Source: Diogma glabrata
Taxonomy: Eukaryota > Arthropoda > Insecta > Diptera > Cylindrotomidae
NCBI GenBank assembly: GCA_963693315.1
Contig: OY856188.1
Span: 3,810,335-3,874,334 of the forward strand
Length of the DNA stretch: 64,000 nt
Direction of reading: 5' to 3'
The stretch's first letter is position 1. Every line of letters begins with the position of its first letter. Below the pieces are notes generated by a model, which ran no database searches, was not told the DNA's origin, and saw only the letters and a program-made list of their open reading frames with translations. Below are positions 36,413 to 48,320 of this stretch, piece after piece. The position numbers and the translations under genes are program-made.

Positions 36413-37747
36413 ATGGAGAGGGTTAGTACGGTGAACCGATTTTCAGTGCTGGAAAATCTGGAAGATTTTCCAAGGTTAGGCGACAGAAAAAGAACGAGAA
36501 GAGGAAACGTAGAACGAGCGGTAAATAACAGTTTGCTCTCATATAAAAATGAAGACGATGAAAAATATTATGTCATCAAACACCTCGGTGAAGGCAAAAC
36601 GTTCAATCAGGAGTCAGTGTTTCTTGTGTCAAAAGGTTTAGATATGATCACAACATACATCAAGGAGGTCCAAAAATTGAGAAGCGGGGACCTTTTAGTA
36701 CTGACAAGTAAAGAACAAGGAGGACGAGCATTACTGAAGGCAAAAATGTTGGCGGGTACTATACCAATACAGGTTTCAGAACACGAGTACCTGAATACGT
36801 CGAAGGGTGTAATATTTTGTTCGGAGCTGAAGTATCTACCAGAGGAAGAAATTTTAGAAGAGCTAAAAAAACAGAAAGTAGTGAAAGTCCAGAAAATCAC
36901 CAAAATGATTAATCAGAAGCGAGAGCCGACGCCGATGCATATATTAACCTTTGCAACGATTAATAGGCCAAAGGTAATTTATGCCGGGTATATAAAAGTT
37001 GATGTCAGAATGTATGTACCGAACCCGCTAAGATGCTACAACTGCCAAAGGTATGGCCATTCAAAATTACGGTGTGTCAGAACACCAATATGCGGAAGAT
37101 GCGCTGAGGTAGAATCAGAAGCCCATATAGACAGATGCAACCAAGTTAAATGTGCAAACTGTATGGGAGAACATTTAAGCAGCAGCAAAGAATGTCCTGT
37201 TTTTATACAAGAACGACAAATAGCACTAATAAGAACGAGTGAACGAGTAACGTATCATCGGGCGAAGGAGATTTACCACAAAACAAAACCAGATGTTACT
37301 GAAAACAATAGAAACCTGTATGCAGAACACATAAAGGAACCAAGCAGAACGAATCAACAGCAAAGAACAGTTCAACATAAGGAGATAGAAGAAACTAATC
37401 AAGATGTAATAGCTAAACAAATACAACAAGCACAAAATCAACAGCAACTCGAGAAAAAAGAAAACCATTCAAATCAACATGGTAATAAAAATATAGAATC
37501 AGAATCGACACCAAATCAACAACAAACACAATTAAAAACAAATATATCAACACAAATACAAGAAACAAGAACACAAACGCAAACGAACAAAGAAATAACA
37601 ACACAAGCAACAACAAGCAACAATCAAAACACGACAAAAAATGTCAACACAAAACAAAACATATTAACAAAAACAAAATCATTCTCATTCTTAAATGAGA
37701 ATGAGAGAGCCATTCTAGGGGAAACCCTAGAAATGGTAATCGAATAA
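36413..37747 (+). CDS. LINE ORF1, nucleic-acid-binding gag-like protein
   Basis: Intact 444-codon frame. The ATG at 36413 (MERVSTVNRFSVLENL) is preferred; the frame is open 15 codons upstream but has no ATG there. Three Cys/His knuckles lie in the middle: C208-x2-C-x4-H-x4-C (CYNCQRYGHSKLRC), C-x2-C-x7-H-x3-C (CGRCAEVESEAHIDRC) and C-x2-C-x3-H-x6-C (CANCMGEHLSSSKEC). This triple set is standard for ORF1 of jockey/I/R1-type LINEs, where the protein coats the element RNA. The region before it has a basic, RNA-binding-like character (APMHI.TF..... RP), and the last third is Gln/Asn/Thr-rich low complexity. No frameshift or stop. A decayed partial copy is at 43304-43710. Confidence 0.93.
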   Translation: MERVSTVNRFSVLENLEDFPRLGDRKRTRRGNVERAVNNSLLSYKNEDDEKYYVIKHLGEGKTFNQESVFLVSKGLDMITTYIKEVQKLRSGDLLVLTSKEQGGRALLKAKMLAGTIPIQVSEHEYLNTSKGVIFCSELKYLPEEEILEELKKQKVVKVQKITKMINQKREPTPMHILTFATINRPKVIYAGYIKVDVRMYVPNPLRCYNCQRYGHSKLRCVRTPICGRCAEVESEAHIDRCNQVKCANCMGEHLSSSKECPVFIQERQIALIRTSERVTYHRAKEIYHKTKPDVTENNRNLYAEHIKEPSRTNQQQRTVQHKEIEETNQDVIAKQIQQAQNQQQLEKKENHSNQHGNKNIESESTPNQQQTQLKTNISTQIQETRTQTQTNKEITTQATTSNNQNTTKNVNTKQNILTKTKSFSFLNENERAILGETLEMVIE

Positions 37748-37854
37748 AGAGATATGGAGTCGATAGACACTATATCTCCAAAAATAAAAGGAAGATTGAC
37801 GATGGTCAATTTTTTCCTTCTTTTCAAAAGTACTTGCATGCATGATCCCGATGA

Positions 37855-40800
37855 ATGTGCGAAAGAAAGGAGAAATGGATGAGTAGATCTAACCAACGAT
37901 TGAGTGTCGGCCAGATAAATTCTCAGAGCGTTTACGCTAAGCGTGATATGCTGCGGATTTATCTGGCCAATAATAGTATGGATGTCGTGCTTGTTAGTGA
38001 AACGTGGGAGCGTGCTGATAAGACGTTTCGTATGCCCGGTTATGGATTCCTGTCCAAACCCAGAGGTGACGGCTTTGGTGGTGTAGCTATACTGGCTAAA
38101 ACCAGTGTGCGACTCCATAAGGTCGTTGTACCAAACTTTGAATTTATGGAAGCTATTGCAGCTCAAACAGAAAATTTGGACAGAAATCTTTTACTGGTGA
38201 GTGTGTATGTACCCCCAGCAGTAAATGCGGAACAGAGAGAGTGTGCCTTGAAGGATCAACAAAAACTGTTTGAATGGGCGAGAGGAAAAAGTGATCTCAT
38301 AATAGGCGGAGATATGAATGCGCATGCACGAATGTGGGGATGTATCAGAAATTGTGCGAGAGGAACCCAGTTGAGTGGCCTCATTCAAGATAGCGAATTA
38401 GTTATTTTAAATGACGGTAGACCAACGAGGTTAGCGAGAGTAGGTGGGGTAGCTAGTGCGATCGACGTCTCTTTGGTTTCGATCGAGCTAGCACCTGAGA
38501 TCACTTGGAACGTTAGCGAAGAGAATTTGGGTGGGGATCATTATATGATCGAAATGAATGTGAGAGATAATAGGCTCTATAAGGACAAAAGGGAACTGAT
38601 GAATGAGAAGAAATGGGTGGAACGAATGGATGAGATTCTCAGAATGAATGATGTTGCGAATGCGGAACAACTTGAAAATGAAATAGAGAGAATGAATGAA
38701 ATATGCGTTAGAACAGTTGATATGAAAGATATTCGAGTGAAAGCTTGGTGGAATAATGAGATCCAGTACTGGTATGAAAAGAAGCGGATGGCCTTACGAG
38801 ACTTTAACCGGTGTATTTGCACCGAAAACAGAATTACGCTGTCAAGAATGACAGCGAAGTTAAAGAAAGCCATCCGTAAAGCGAAAAGAAAATGTTGGCG
38901 AAATTTTGTGTCAGAAATGACACAAAGAACGACAACAAGGGATGTATGGCAAAAGTTCAATAGAGTGCGAGGAATAAAAGTTGGTGGAAGGAATGTGGTT
39001 TTGGAAGACCGTGAGAAAGGTTCTGAATTTATGAGAATGATGACAAATGTGAATGATGCTTTGAATGGGATTCTCCTGAATGATAATGGAAATGTAAGAG
39101 AAGATGTGAGTGGCCCGTTTGAATGGAGTGAGTTCATGGAAGTATTGGGCAAATCAAAACCTACTACTCCAGGAACGAACAAAGTGAATTATAGGATGAT
39201 TGAGAAGTTGGGTACGGAAGCAAAACAAAATTTGCTTTCCTTACTCAATAAAACATGGATGGAAAATAAAATACCGGATAAATGGAAGGAATGCAGAGTG
39301 GTTCCAATACCTAAGAAGGACAAGGATCCTGAAGTGGCAACAAACTATAGGGGTATTTGTATGTTGAATGTTTTAATGAAATTGGTGAATGGAATGCTGA
39401 AAGAGCGAATGGAGAAATTTATAAATGAGAATAGCTTGTTACCAGATACGACGTATGGTTTTAGAAAGAAACACTCTGCAGTAGAGTGTGTGGAGAAGTT
39501 TGTATGGGAAGTGAGAAAGGATAAAAGAAAGATTGTAACGGTATTTTTGGATGTTGAGAGAGCATATGATTATGTCGTTCCTAGGAAATTGATTCAAGTC
39601 CTTATCGACTTGGGTTTTCCGAAGAAATGGACTGAATGGATACATGAGTTTATGAGTGGAAGGAGAATAATACTGAATGGAAAAACGTTTAGATTGATGG
39701 AGGAGGTGGGATTAGGACTGCCACAAGGTAGTAAAATTTCGCCAACTTTGTTTAATCTGTATACAAGGGAAATACACCAGATCAGCGACAGCGAGTTAAT
39801 CATTCTGCAATTTGCAGATGATATCGTTGTTATTGGAATGGGTAGATCTGCAGATCAAGCTATTCAGAAAGCACAACAGGGTGTGAACCAGGTTGTGTTA
39901 AAACTGAAGAGCTTAAACCTCAAAGTGAACGTGAATAAATGTAGCTGCATGAGTTTTAGAATGGGACCACAAATAGTATTAGATGTGAGAATTGAGAGCG
40001 ATAGAATTGAACAAATGAATGTGGTTAAGTATTTGGGTATTTGGATCGATCGGCGCTTGAACTTTAAGAAACACATGGAGTTCCTGGCCGATGAGTGTAA
40101 GAAAAGATTGAATGTGATCAAAAGAGTGAGCAAACCAAAATGGGGAGCTCACCCTGGAGTGACTGATATGTTAAGAAAGGCGTTAGTTTCCACAAAAATT
40201 GCGTATGGAATTGGAGTGTATGGTGATGGTTCTGTAGTTGGTTTTCGTAAGTTGATGAAAGTTGAGAATGCATGTGTAAGGATGGTATTGGGGGCGATAA
40301 ATTCGACCCCAATTCACTGTCTTTATTCGGAAGTTGGTGATTCACCTCTGGATTATAAAGGAGAGTGGATCACAGTAAGAGAGATAGTGCGAATGAAAAC
40401 GAACAAAAATCAACTAATTGAGGAAATGTTAACAAGGTTGCAGATCAAACCCCCTTTTAAAAACATGTATAGGACAACCATTTTGACCGAAAAACTAAAC
40501 GAGTTCTTGTCAATTGGAAATCACCATTGGAATCAAATTGGAAATTATTTCACTGGGAATGAAAGAGCTGATATGTTAGCGAAAAGGGGAAGCTTGAATG
40601 AGCAAGCCATTGTGTATGGAAAGAAGGATGCAAGAGATGTACTTAGGATGTTTCAGGATGTGATTTGGAGGAAATGAGAGATTGAATATGAGAGTAAAAG
40701 TCAAGTGAAAGCCAAAAAGTACAGAGAGCTAGAGAGTATTCCTTTGAGAAAACCTTATTATAAGGGCCTCAAGGGAAGTACTAGAATGATAAGAACGATT

Positions 40801-41055
40801 GAAAGGATAAGAATGAACCATGGCAATTGGAAGGAGTGTCTGTACAAACGTCATCTGAGTGAAAATAATTTGTGTGAAAGATGTGGTGTGGTGGAGGATA
40901 TTGAGCATCTGATTCTGGTGTGTCCTGTGCACGACCAGATCAGGTCGCAGTACAATGTCCTCCAGAGTGGAAGAAGTTTGACTGAAATCTTAAGAATAGA
41001 TAGAATGGCAAAGGAGGTGTATGACTTTATCAGAATGAGTGGGATTGAAGTTTGA
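37855..41055 (+). CDS. LINE ORF2, endonuclease and reverse transcriptase, one in-frame TGA
   Basis: A frame of 1066 codons, interrupted only by TGA at 40675-40677 (codon 941); the same frame runs on to 41055. Endonuclease: VGQINSQS (N22), LVSETW (E50), GGDMNAHARMWG (D153, N155), SAIDVSL (D204), GGDHYMIEM (D228, H229; usual form SDH). Reverse transcriptase: NYRGICMLN, YGFRKKHSAVECVEKF, FLDVERAYDYV, GLPQGSKISPTLFNLY, and catalytic FADD at residues 653-656. Beyond it only the tail of an RNase H domain survives (GNERADMLAKRG near residue 905), without the catalytic TDGS block. After the TGA comes the C-terminal knuckle CERCGVVEDIEHLILVCP (from residue 1007). RNase H remnants place it in the I group (I/Outcast/Loa-like) rather than jockey. 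It performs target-primed reverse transcription. The TGA and RNase H loss may disable this copy. Confidence 0.92.
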
Positions 41056-41273
41056 ATGTGTATGAACAATTTGATCTACATATGAAAGGTGAGTGAAAGG
41101 GCAATTTTTTTTTGAATAAGGAAAAGTTTTCCAACAAATACATTTTCATAAAAATTTTATATATATTTATAGTTAAAAACAAATTTTTTTTTTTTTAATA
41201 ATGTAATTGATACTTTAAAATTGATACTTTTAAATTGATGGGCCATATGGCTCCAAAACTGGAGCTAAGCCTT

Positions 41274-41306
<33 letters not shown>

Positions 41307-41324
41307 CGACATTTTTTCGCTTGT

Positions 41325-41460
41325 GAAATAGTATATTATTTAATTGGGATCTAAAGTGCTAGTTTTTGTGTTGAGTCTATAGTTTGGCAATTAAGTAGAG
41401 TTTATAGTTTGGAAACACAAAAAGTCACTTTAGCACCGAATTAAATACACTGTTATTTCG
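41325..41460. repeat. Hairpin (f), same end type as (a)-(e)
   Basis: GAAATAGTATATTATTTAAT opens the left side; arms built on ATCTAAAGTG and GTTTTTGTGTT pair with AACACAAAAAG and CACTTTAGCACC. The arms match hairpin (e). It begins 11 bp after the LINE target duplication. Confidence 0.75.
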
Positions 41461-42029
41461 GTAAACAGAAATTAATGCATCAAAACTTTTATAAGTATGA
41501 TTTATTATCGTCATAATTACGTCCAAAAAAGTAAAAAACACTTAAATTTGTACAAACTATATGAAAAAAAAATTTTATTATCAAAGCAACTTTTCAATTC
41601 AAAATTTTTATAATCCAATCAAAATATTTGTTATTTTTCGTTGTCATTATAGTTATACAATTTGTTTGAATAAATAACAAATATTTTGGTCTGATTCAAC
41701 ATATTATTATTAATTCATAATCCCATGTTGTTACATTTTCTGCCGCCGTAAAAATATTAAAGTTGCTTTACTACCGAAAGCCGTATATGTCAAAAAAGTA
41801 ATACTTTAGCCTTCTCCCAAGCGGCTGTAAAGTTCGCCTTCTCCCAATAAAATCAACATTAAATATAGCTAGTTTTGTGTTATTTTTATATCAATTTGTC
41901 GGTGTTTTAATTAGAAACTTTTATAGTTCTAAATATTTCAAAACATTATTTACATTGGTGAACTTCGTTAAAAATTGTTTTGTTTATTTTATTTTTCAAA
42001 GAAGAAATCATATTTATTTACTACGAACG
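41461..42029. other. Dispersed-repeat sequence, no gene
   Basis: 41505-41690 is related to 12605-12850; 41740-41850 has GCCGCCGTAAA and GCGGCTGTAAAGT motifs related to the 31-bp repeat at 21291-21515. Together with hairpin (f) this suggests one repeat family made of these three modules. No ORF of note. Confidence 0.5.
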
Positions 42030-43160
42030 ATTACAAATCAGTGGAGCTTGATGAAATCACAGGAGATGCGTCCCTCCGTGACAGGATGGAGGCAGTGGAG
42101 GTAAATTGGATTAGATTAGAAAGGGTTGGACAGGTTGCACGAGGCAGAACTTGCCCTGGCACGCAAACTCTACGGTCCATAGCACCGTGTCTGAGTTTGG
42201 TCTCATAACATCTATTCCACAAACCTTTTTGTAAGTTTAATGAAATCTAAAACCAACTGTATTGGCGACAGTTTGATTGTGTCAGCCTCTATAGTTTCAG
42301 AGCCAAAAATCCTAGCTCTGACTCTAGAAAAGACAGGGCATACACACAAAAAATGTGTATGCCCTGTGTACTTCAAGACAACACCCACACACAGGACTTT
42401 CACTAAGTCCATGGTAAAAAGGTGTTGAATTAGATGTCCATGTCCTGTTAGGACACCGACCACAGTCCACCGACCACCGACCACAAAAGAAAACTAACAT
42501 TTTTATCTGAAATGCTAAAAAATATTTTACCTTATCTGCCTGTTGATGACGCATTCAACAAGCCCTTCATCTTGAGGTCGGCATCCACCCTTAACAGTGG
42601 CGAGGCAAACGTTTTGGATAACCCTAAGGCGGGTTTTGGACCTGAGTTTTTCATGCCCACTCGAACTCTTGCAAGTTCATCCGATTTTATGTTGGCCGGA
42701 ATGCCACTATGACCTGGAACCCACCGCAAAGTGATATTGTTGTGTTGCGCTATCCTACAAAGATTTTTCCTACACTCATTGAAGAGTTTTGAAGTAGTCT
42801 CCGGGCTTACTAGTGCTTTGATAGCTGTTTGGCTATCCGAACAGATGCAGATTTTTTGTCCCTTGCAGACGCAGACGCGTTATTACATAAGTGCATTCAT
42901 GGATAGCATACATCTCCGTCTGAAGAACAGTACAAAACCGTCCAAGCGGAAATTTCTTGCTGTTTATGACATAATCTACTGCCAGGTACCCTCCAGCTCC
43001 AGCATTATCATTCAACAGTGAGCCATCTGTATAGAAAACATAAATCTCGCTAGAGGACCATGCGGACCAAGTTCCCTCACATTCCTCTCTAGAAGAGATG
43101 ACCATTTCAGCGTGCTTCTCAAAGTTATATACTTTGGTCATGACGTCACTATGCATGTCT
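42030..43160 (-). pseudogene. RNase H and C-terminal end of another LINE
   Basis: Minus strand, in order: YTDGSLLNDNAGAGGYLA and FCTVLQTEMYAIHEC (RNase H catalytic Asp and Glu) at about 43060-42905; RWVPGHSGIPANIKSDELAR (last RNase H block) at about 42730-42670; then GHGHL..HLF, SPVCGC and FLCVCPVFSRVRARIFG, the C-terminal Cys/His knuckle, at about 42450-42300, ending RFVE. Frameshifts separate these. The 3' UTR runs to about 42030. It belongs to a LINE with an RNase H domain (I group or R1-like) and is a different family from the element at 36146, which it faces on the opposite strand. RT and endonuclease are absent: a 5'-truncated dead copy. Confidence 0.85.
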
Positions 43161-43239
43161 ATTTCAGTACAATCTGTCCGTAGTCTATCAAATATGTGAC
43201 CATGAAAGCATGTTTTCCCTCTGTTTACCCAGTGGAGGT

Positions 43240-44220
43240 ATCTAACCGTGTTTCATTACTTTAAAATCTTAAATATTTTCCTCGTTTAAATGAAAGAAAG
43301 AGAATGAAGAGAGATTCTGGGGAATGCACCATGAATAGTGGATTGTTCAATAACAAAACTGAAGATGATGCAAAATATTACATTATTAAACACTTGGGAG
43401 AGGATAAGACTTTTCATCAAAAATCAGTTTTCTTTATTGCAAAAGTTATCGAAACGATTACAACATACATCAACATCAAGAAGGTGCAGAGGCTCTAGTA
43501 AAGAACATGGGGTCGTGCTCTCCTTAAAGCCAAAATATTAGGACTAGCAACAACTAGTTAACCTGAAAATTTGCAAGTTACAGAAATCAATCGAACTAAT
43601 TTAGATAATAATAAATTAGAGCAGGATATCAAGAAGTTATCCAAGTGGAAGTCATTACTATATGACGTGAAGAGGACAATTCTAGGAGATGCCCCAGATA
43701 TGTTAATTGAATAAACAACTATAATACCTTTTACCCCTATAATTCTATATTATTAGTATTTACGATTACCAAAACTTAGAATTATAGATTTTAGAATTTT
43801 TATAGAATTGATATTTTTTTTTTACATATTTTCTTTTATCAAATTTAAAATACTTGTAGGCACGATTCCGGTGAATGAGTGAATAAATGGAGAAATGATT
43901 GAGTAGATCGAACGGAAGATTAAGTATATTGGCCAGATAAATTCTCAAAGCATTTATGCTAGGCGTGATATGTTGCAGAACTATCTGGCGAATACGAGTA
44001 TGGATGTCGACTGCTGGTTAGTGAAACATGGGAGCATGCAAACAAGACGTTTCGAATGACTGGTTAGAGTTATTATATACTTTTAAGTATTTATTATACT
44101 TTTGGAGATTCACATTTTATGTATTTTTTCTGTTTATGTATTTTTTATATTTAGTATTAATTTTTGAATTTGTAATGGATTGGCGATATGGAGGAGCTGA
44201 GCCAATAAAATTAAAAAAAA
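43240..44220 (+). mobile_element. Internally deleted derivative of the I-group LINE
   Basis: Colinear with three parts of the LINE at 36146-41302: the start of ORF1 (43240-43550), the end of ORF1 with the ORF2 start (43650-44070, including GGCCAGATAAATTCTCA and the SETW region), and the 3' end (GGAGCTGAGCCAATAAAATT). Nearly all of ORF2 is missing. The A-tail ends about 33 bp from tRNA-Leu copy 2. It is more diverged than the full-length copy and could only move, if at all, in trans. Confidence 0.85.
43304..43500 (+). pseudogene. ORF1 N-terminal fragment of the LINE derivative
   Basis: Open for 64 codons with KTEDDAKYYIIKHLGEDKTF and HQKSVFFIAKVIETITTYI, matching NEDDEKYYVIKHLGEGKTF and QESVFLVSKGLDMITTYI of the intact ORF1. 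It ends at a stop after a deletion; the ORF1 C-terminus (TILGDAPDMLIE) reappears at about 43675-43710 in another context. Confidence 0.85.
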
Positions 44221-44252
44221 ATTACAATTGAATTACTAATAAAAAAGTATTC

Positions 44253-44332
44253 TGACAGTGGTGGGATTCGAACCCACGCTCTTTCGAACTGGTGCCTAAA
44301 ACCAGCGCCTTAGACCGCTCGGCCACACTGCC
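44253..44332 (-). tRNA. tRNA-Leu (TAG), copy 2
   Basis: Same 80-nt sequence and structure as copy 1 (anticodon TAG in loop TTTAGGC). Flanks also correspond: both have ACTAATAAAAAA / CCTAATAAAAAA just before the 3' end and GTTACC..AAGG then (G)TTGCAA on the 5' side, so the two loci are a segmental duplication. A T-run at 44241-44246 (A's on plus) can terminate transcription. Confidence 0.97.
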
Positions 44333-47205
44333 TTTAATGATATGGCGCACTTGTAACTAACAAATATTGGTGATTAATATTATTTAATAAAAACAAGTTA
44401 CCAAAAGGTTAATAAACATTGCAACAAATAAGTAATTTATATGACGTATATTGTATAAAAAAAATTGTAATGAACTAATTTGCTAACTTAATTTATTTTG
44501 TAATAAACTATTTCAGTTTCAAAAAAAAAGAAAACGATAACATTCTTTTCCATTACAACGGCTTATCATATATGGAAGTTTTGAATGGGATTTATACTTT
44601 AGAATCGAAATGAAATTGAGGCTAGTTGAGAACTTTTTGGAAATGTCTATAAATCTATGTTTGAATATTGCTGAGAGTGTATTTATATCCATCAAAAAGA
44701 TGAAAATTCGAAGCACATTCGCCATAATATATTTCGACTGGTGGTCTTGTTGACTAAATTCGTTTTGAAAAGCATAAGTAAAAAGGTTTATCGGCTAAGC
44801 TTGCCGGTAAATAGAAATGTTTCGTAGAAATAATTCTCAAGCACGTTACCAACTACCAAAAGAACTTTGGCTTTCACTAATTTGTGGTCAATTTGGCACT
44901 TTGCTCCTTATCAGTGTCACTCAAAGCTTAGCTGCTTATCAGTGACAAGCTGGTAAATTGCAGTGAGCCACATTTTGGATGAAGGCTTTAGCGGACAGCT
45001 ATTCAATTTCAAGCAATATCGTTAAAATGTACCACGGAGTAGGAATTGTCATCAGACACGCACGTAGTTAATATTCTTAATTATTATGACTTAATTTTTC
45101 AACATAATTCAATCGACACGAGGATTGTATTAAAAAAATTAATGTCAAATTAATGCATTCAACAAAAATATTGACAAAACATTTCAAAGGTGAAAGGTTT
45201 TTCTGAAATGCTCAGGGTTCAATTTCTAGAGCTATGCGGTTCAGCATATGCTTATACAGACGCACTTAAAAATTTATTATTATTTTAAATTGAACGTAAG
45301 GGATAAATCCGGCAGTTTAAAATCAAAAAACTTAATTTTTGTTTCGTGAGACCTCCATACTAATTTTTAAATTTTTCAGGTATATGCCATCACTTTACCA
45401 AAAACATAACAATCGTTCCATATTTTTGTTATAAAATTTAAAACTGTTTGACTCACAAGTCACAACAAAATTGTTAACCAATCTGAATAAATTTTATACA
45501 TATCCCCATTGGCAATAAGAAGACAAATCATGTTGTAACGCCTAATAGCCCAAAAATTGAAAAATTAAAACTCGAAAAAATTCATTCATAATATTTTTGG
45601 TATATTGCACACTTGAAAAATTCACAATTCTTTTTGTAATTCTTCAGATTGCTTAAAGGCGATTACTACTTATACTTAAGAAAAACAAAACGAATATTTT
45701 AGTTTTCTTTTTATTATAATAATATTTTATCATAAACGAAATTGTAATTTTTTTTATTGTACGTGGCAAGTTCATGTTATAGTAATAATTGTCTACTGAA
45801 TTAAAATAATCATTTATTACTTTAATAAAATAAAATGATTCATCGTTAATTAATAAATAATACGAAATTAATTTAAAAAAAAATAACTGCAAGGAAATAT
45901 ATTGAGTGGTTCTGTTTGTATACTTAATCAATTATGTCTGAGGTTGAATAAAAGTTTATGATACTGTAATTATAGTTTGTTGATATTAATTAAATATTTT
46001 ATGATTTAACGAAGATTAATAAATATATTTTTTATGTAAATAAGAGTTTTTATTGCGATTATGAACGAGCAGTCGTTTCTTTCTTAATTCTAAAGAGAAA
46101 GGTTAAGGGAAACAATTTTCAAAACCTACAAATGCTGGTTTTCAAACTTATATTTTCAAACTGAGTTGACTGAAACAACTTACTTCTTACGCAATCCTTC
46201 AACGTTTCATTAATAATAAAAAATTACAATAAAATAAAAATTCAAACGAAATAATTGAATAAGTTTTATGAATGAAACCACATAATCCAACAGAAATTCC
46301 AAAATTGATGTTTAATCTCACTATCGCCATCCATAAATATAATAATTAAAATTCCTTATTTAACTTTTAATCCATAACGATTTTTCCAAATTAGGAAATT
46401 GTATTTTTATAGGAATTTTAATTGAAAGTAAGAAAAACAAATATTTGAATTTTTCAACGATTTTCATTTTGATATTCTAATTAGTTTGCTTAAAGATCGT
46501 TGTCATGTGTGTACGTGTAGATGACAGAACTACCTTTTTTGTAGGGATATGTTAACATGCTACGCATTCGTAGACTTGTGGTGTTGAAATTATGAAATTA
46601 TGTTGATTAATGTATTAGGAGACATAAAGCAAAACATGTTTGATTATAGATTTAAATTGTTGGAAGCCTGATGAACACAATTAGGCGATTATCTCAAACA
46701 ACATTTTCAGGACATCTTTTATCAATACATTATTCAAAAGTTTGTATTCCAATTGGATAATGTTCCAATTCGTTTCGATTCATTTTTCGACCAACCAAAA
46801 ATTACAATAATTTGCTATTCTCTTGTATTTGTAAGAAGATAATTCCTTCGTTGTTCCATGTTGAAATTTTCAAATAATTATGATTATTATCCGATGCGCT
46901 TTTTTTTTGTTTTATCTAATTTTGGTGTGATTATCTTTTAAACAATAATTTTTTTTTTTTTGATTTTATCATAATGATGATAATAATTTTAGTAATAGAG
47001 TTGCAACTAATACGTTATGGAGAAATTAAAATAGAGATTTTTTTCCCACAGTGAATATAAGTGGGTAGTTTTAAAATATCAAAAATTATGTATCTAATTG
47101 AACGTCAATCTAAGGCTGATCTATAGATTTCAGACACCAAGGACAAACATTTGCCTTCTCAAAGTATGTATATAAGATATTTCTAAATGAGTTATCGATA
47201 CTAAC
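44333..47205. other. AT-rich intergenic sequence
   Basis: About 2.9 kb with no gene, element end or tandem repeat that I can support. Short frames (44519-44725, 45653-45931) are low-complexity and Phe/Tyr/Asn-rich. Confidence 0.4.
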
Positions 47206-47209
47206 ATTT

Positions 47210-47433
47210 AACCTATTTTAAATTTAACCCAAAATTCAAGAGTTAAATTTGAACTCCAAAGCGACACTCAAATCGATTTTAATGAGATCAAACACAGCTG
47301 CGATGTTATTTAATAATCCGCATGTATAGAGTTGACAGTCATCTGCATAGAGATAGAAATAGATAGTGTTTAAGACGGTATCATTTATAAATATATAAAA
47401 TATCAAAGGTCGAAAAATAGATCCTTGTAGCAT
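47210..47433 (-). pseudogene. LINE reverse transcriptase fragment (YADD)
   Basis: Minus-strand frame LQGSIFRPLIFYIFINDTVL followed by FYLYADDCQLYT and FDLIKIDLSVAL. This is the QGS.LGPLLF.IYIND....LYADD.Q.Y block of jockey/CR1-like LINE reverse transcriptases; the catalytic YADD is intact but only this motif survives. It ends close to the hexamer array at 47469. A separate endonuclease fragment of a similar LINE is at 53300-53585. Confidence 0.8.
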
Positions 47434-47468
47434 AATACTTATAACTTCGATTTATGGAAGTTTGACTG

Positions 47469-47933
<465 letters not shown>

Positions 47934-48101
47934 TCACCGACACGTACCAATTGAGCATTAGTACCGTAAACGAAAACACAATTATAAGAGGAAACAGCGG
48001 ACTCCACTTTTCTAATTAAAATTGAATTGATTATATTATTAAAATAGTAGCTTGTTTTTAATAATAACAAATAATTTTATGTATAAAAAAATAACAGTTA
48101 A

Positions 48102-48320
48102 AATATGGAGGGGCTAAAATCTCACAGCTCTGAGATATCAAGACTTCGGTCTGGGTAAAGGATTTTGATATAGTTTTCGGCAAAAACTTTCACGCGGACA
48201 TGGTTTTTAGTTTTGGGCAGCGATGTATATCAAACATAACTGTTTGTTGAAGTACAAATATTTTTCATCTCTGTTTAAAAATTTATTACAAAACTAACAC
48301 GAAACATCAATACGTTGCCG
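48102..48320 (+). repeat. Dispersed repeat R, copy 1 head
   Basis: Starts GGAGGGGCTAAAATCTCACA and contains TCTGAGATATCAAGACTT and TAGTTTTGGGCAGCGAT. It is about 90 percent identical by eye to 63220-63450. In both cases it is followed by a TTCCAAAAATATTCC-type minisatellite. Confidence 0.9.

Larger units (their letters stand above)
36146..41302 (+). mobile_element. Full-length I-group LINE, 12-bp target duplication
   Basis: A 5.16-kb non-LTR retrotransposon. ATTACGACATTT is present just before its first base (36134-36145) and again overlapping the end of its A-tail (41303-41314), a clear target-site duplication that defines both ends. Layout: 267-bp 5' leader, ORF1 (36413-37747), 107-bp gap, ORF2 (37855-41055 with one stop), 220-bp 3' UTR ending GGAGCTAAGCC and an A-tail of ~25. 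The element is young by structure. It inserted 86 bp from tRNA-Leu copy 1. Confidence 0.95.

Noticed and set aside
36607..40345. Antisense frames over the LINE ORFs (up to 201 aa)
   Set aside because: Shadows of ORF1 and ORF2; no independent motifs.
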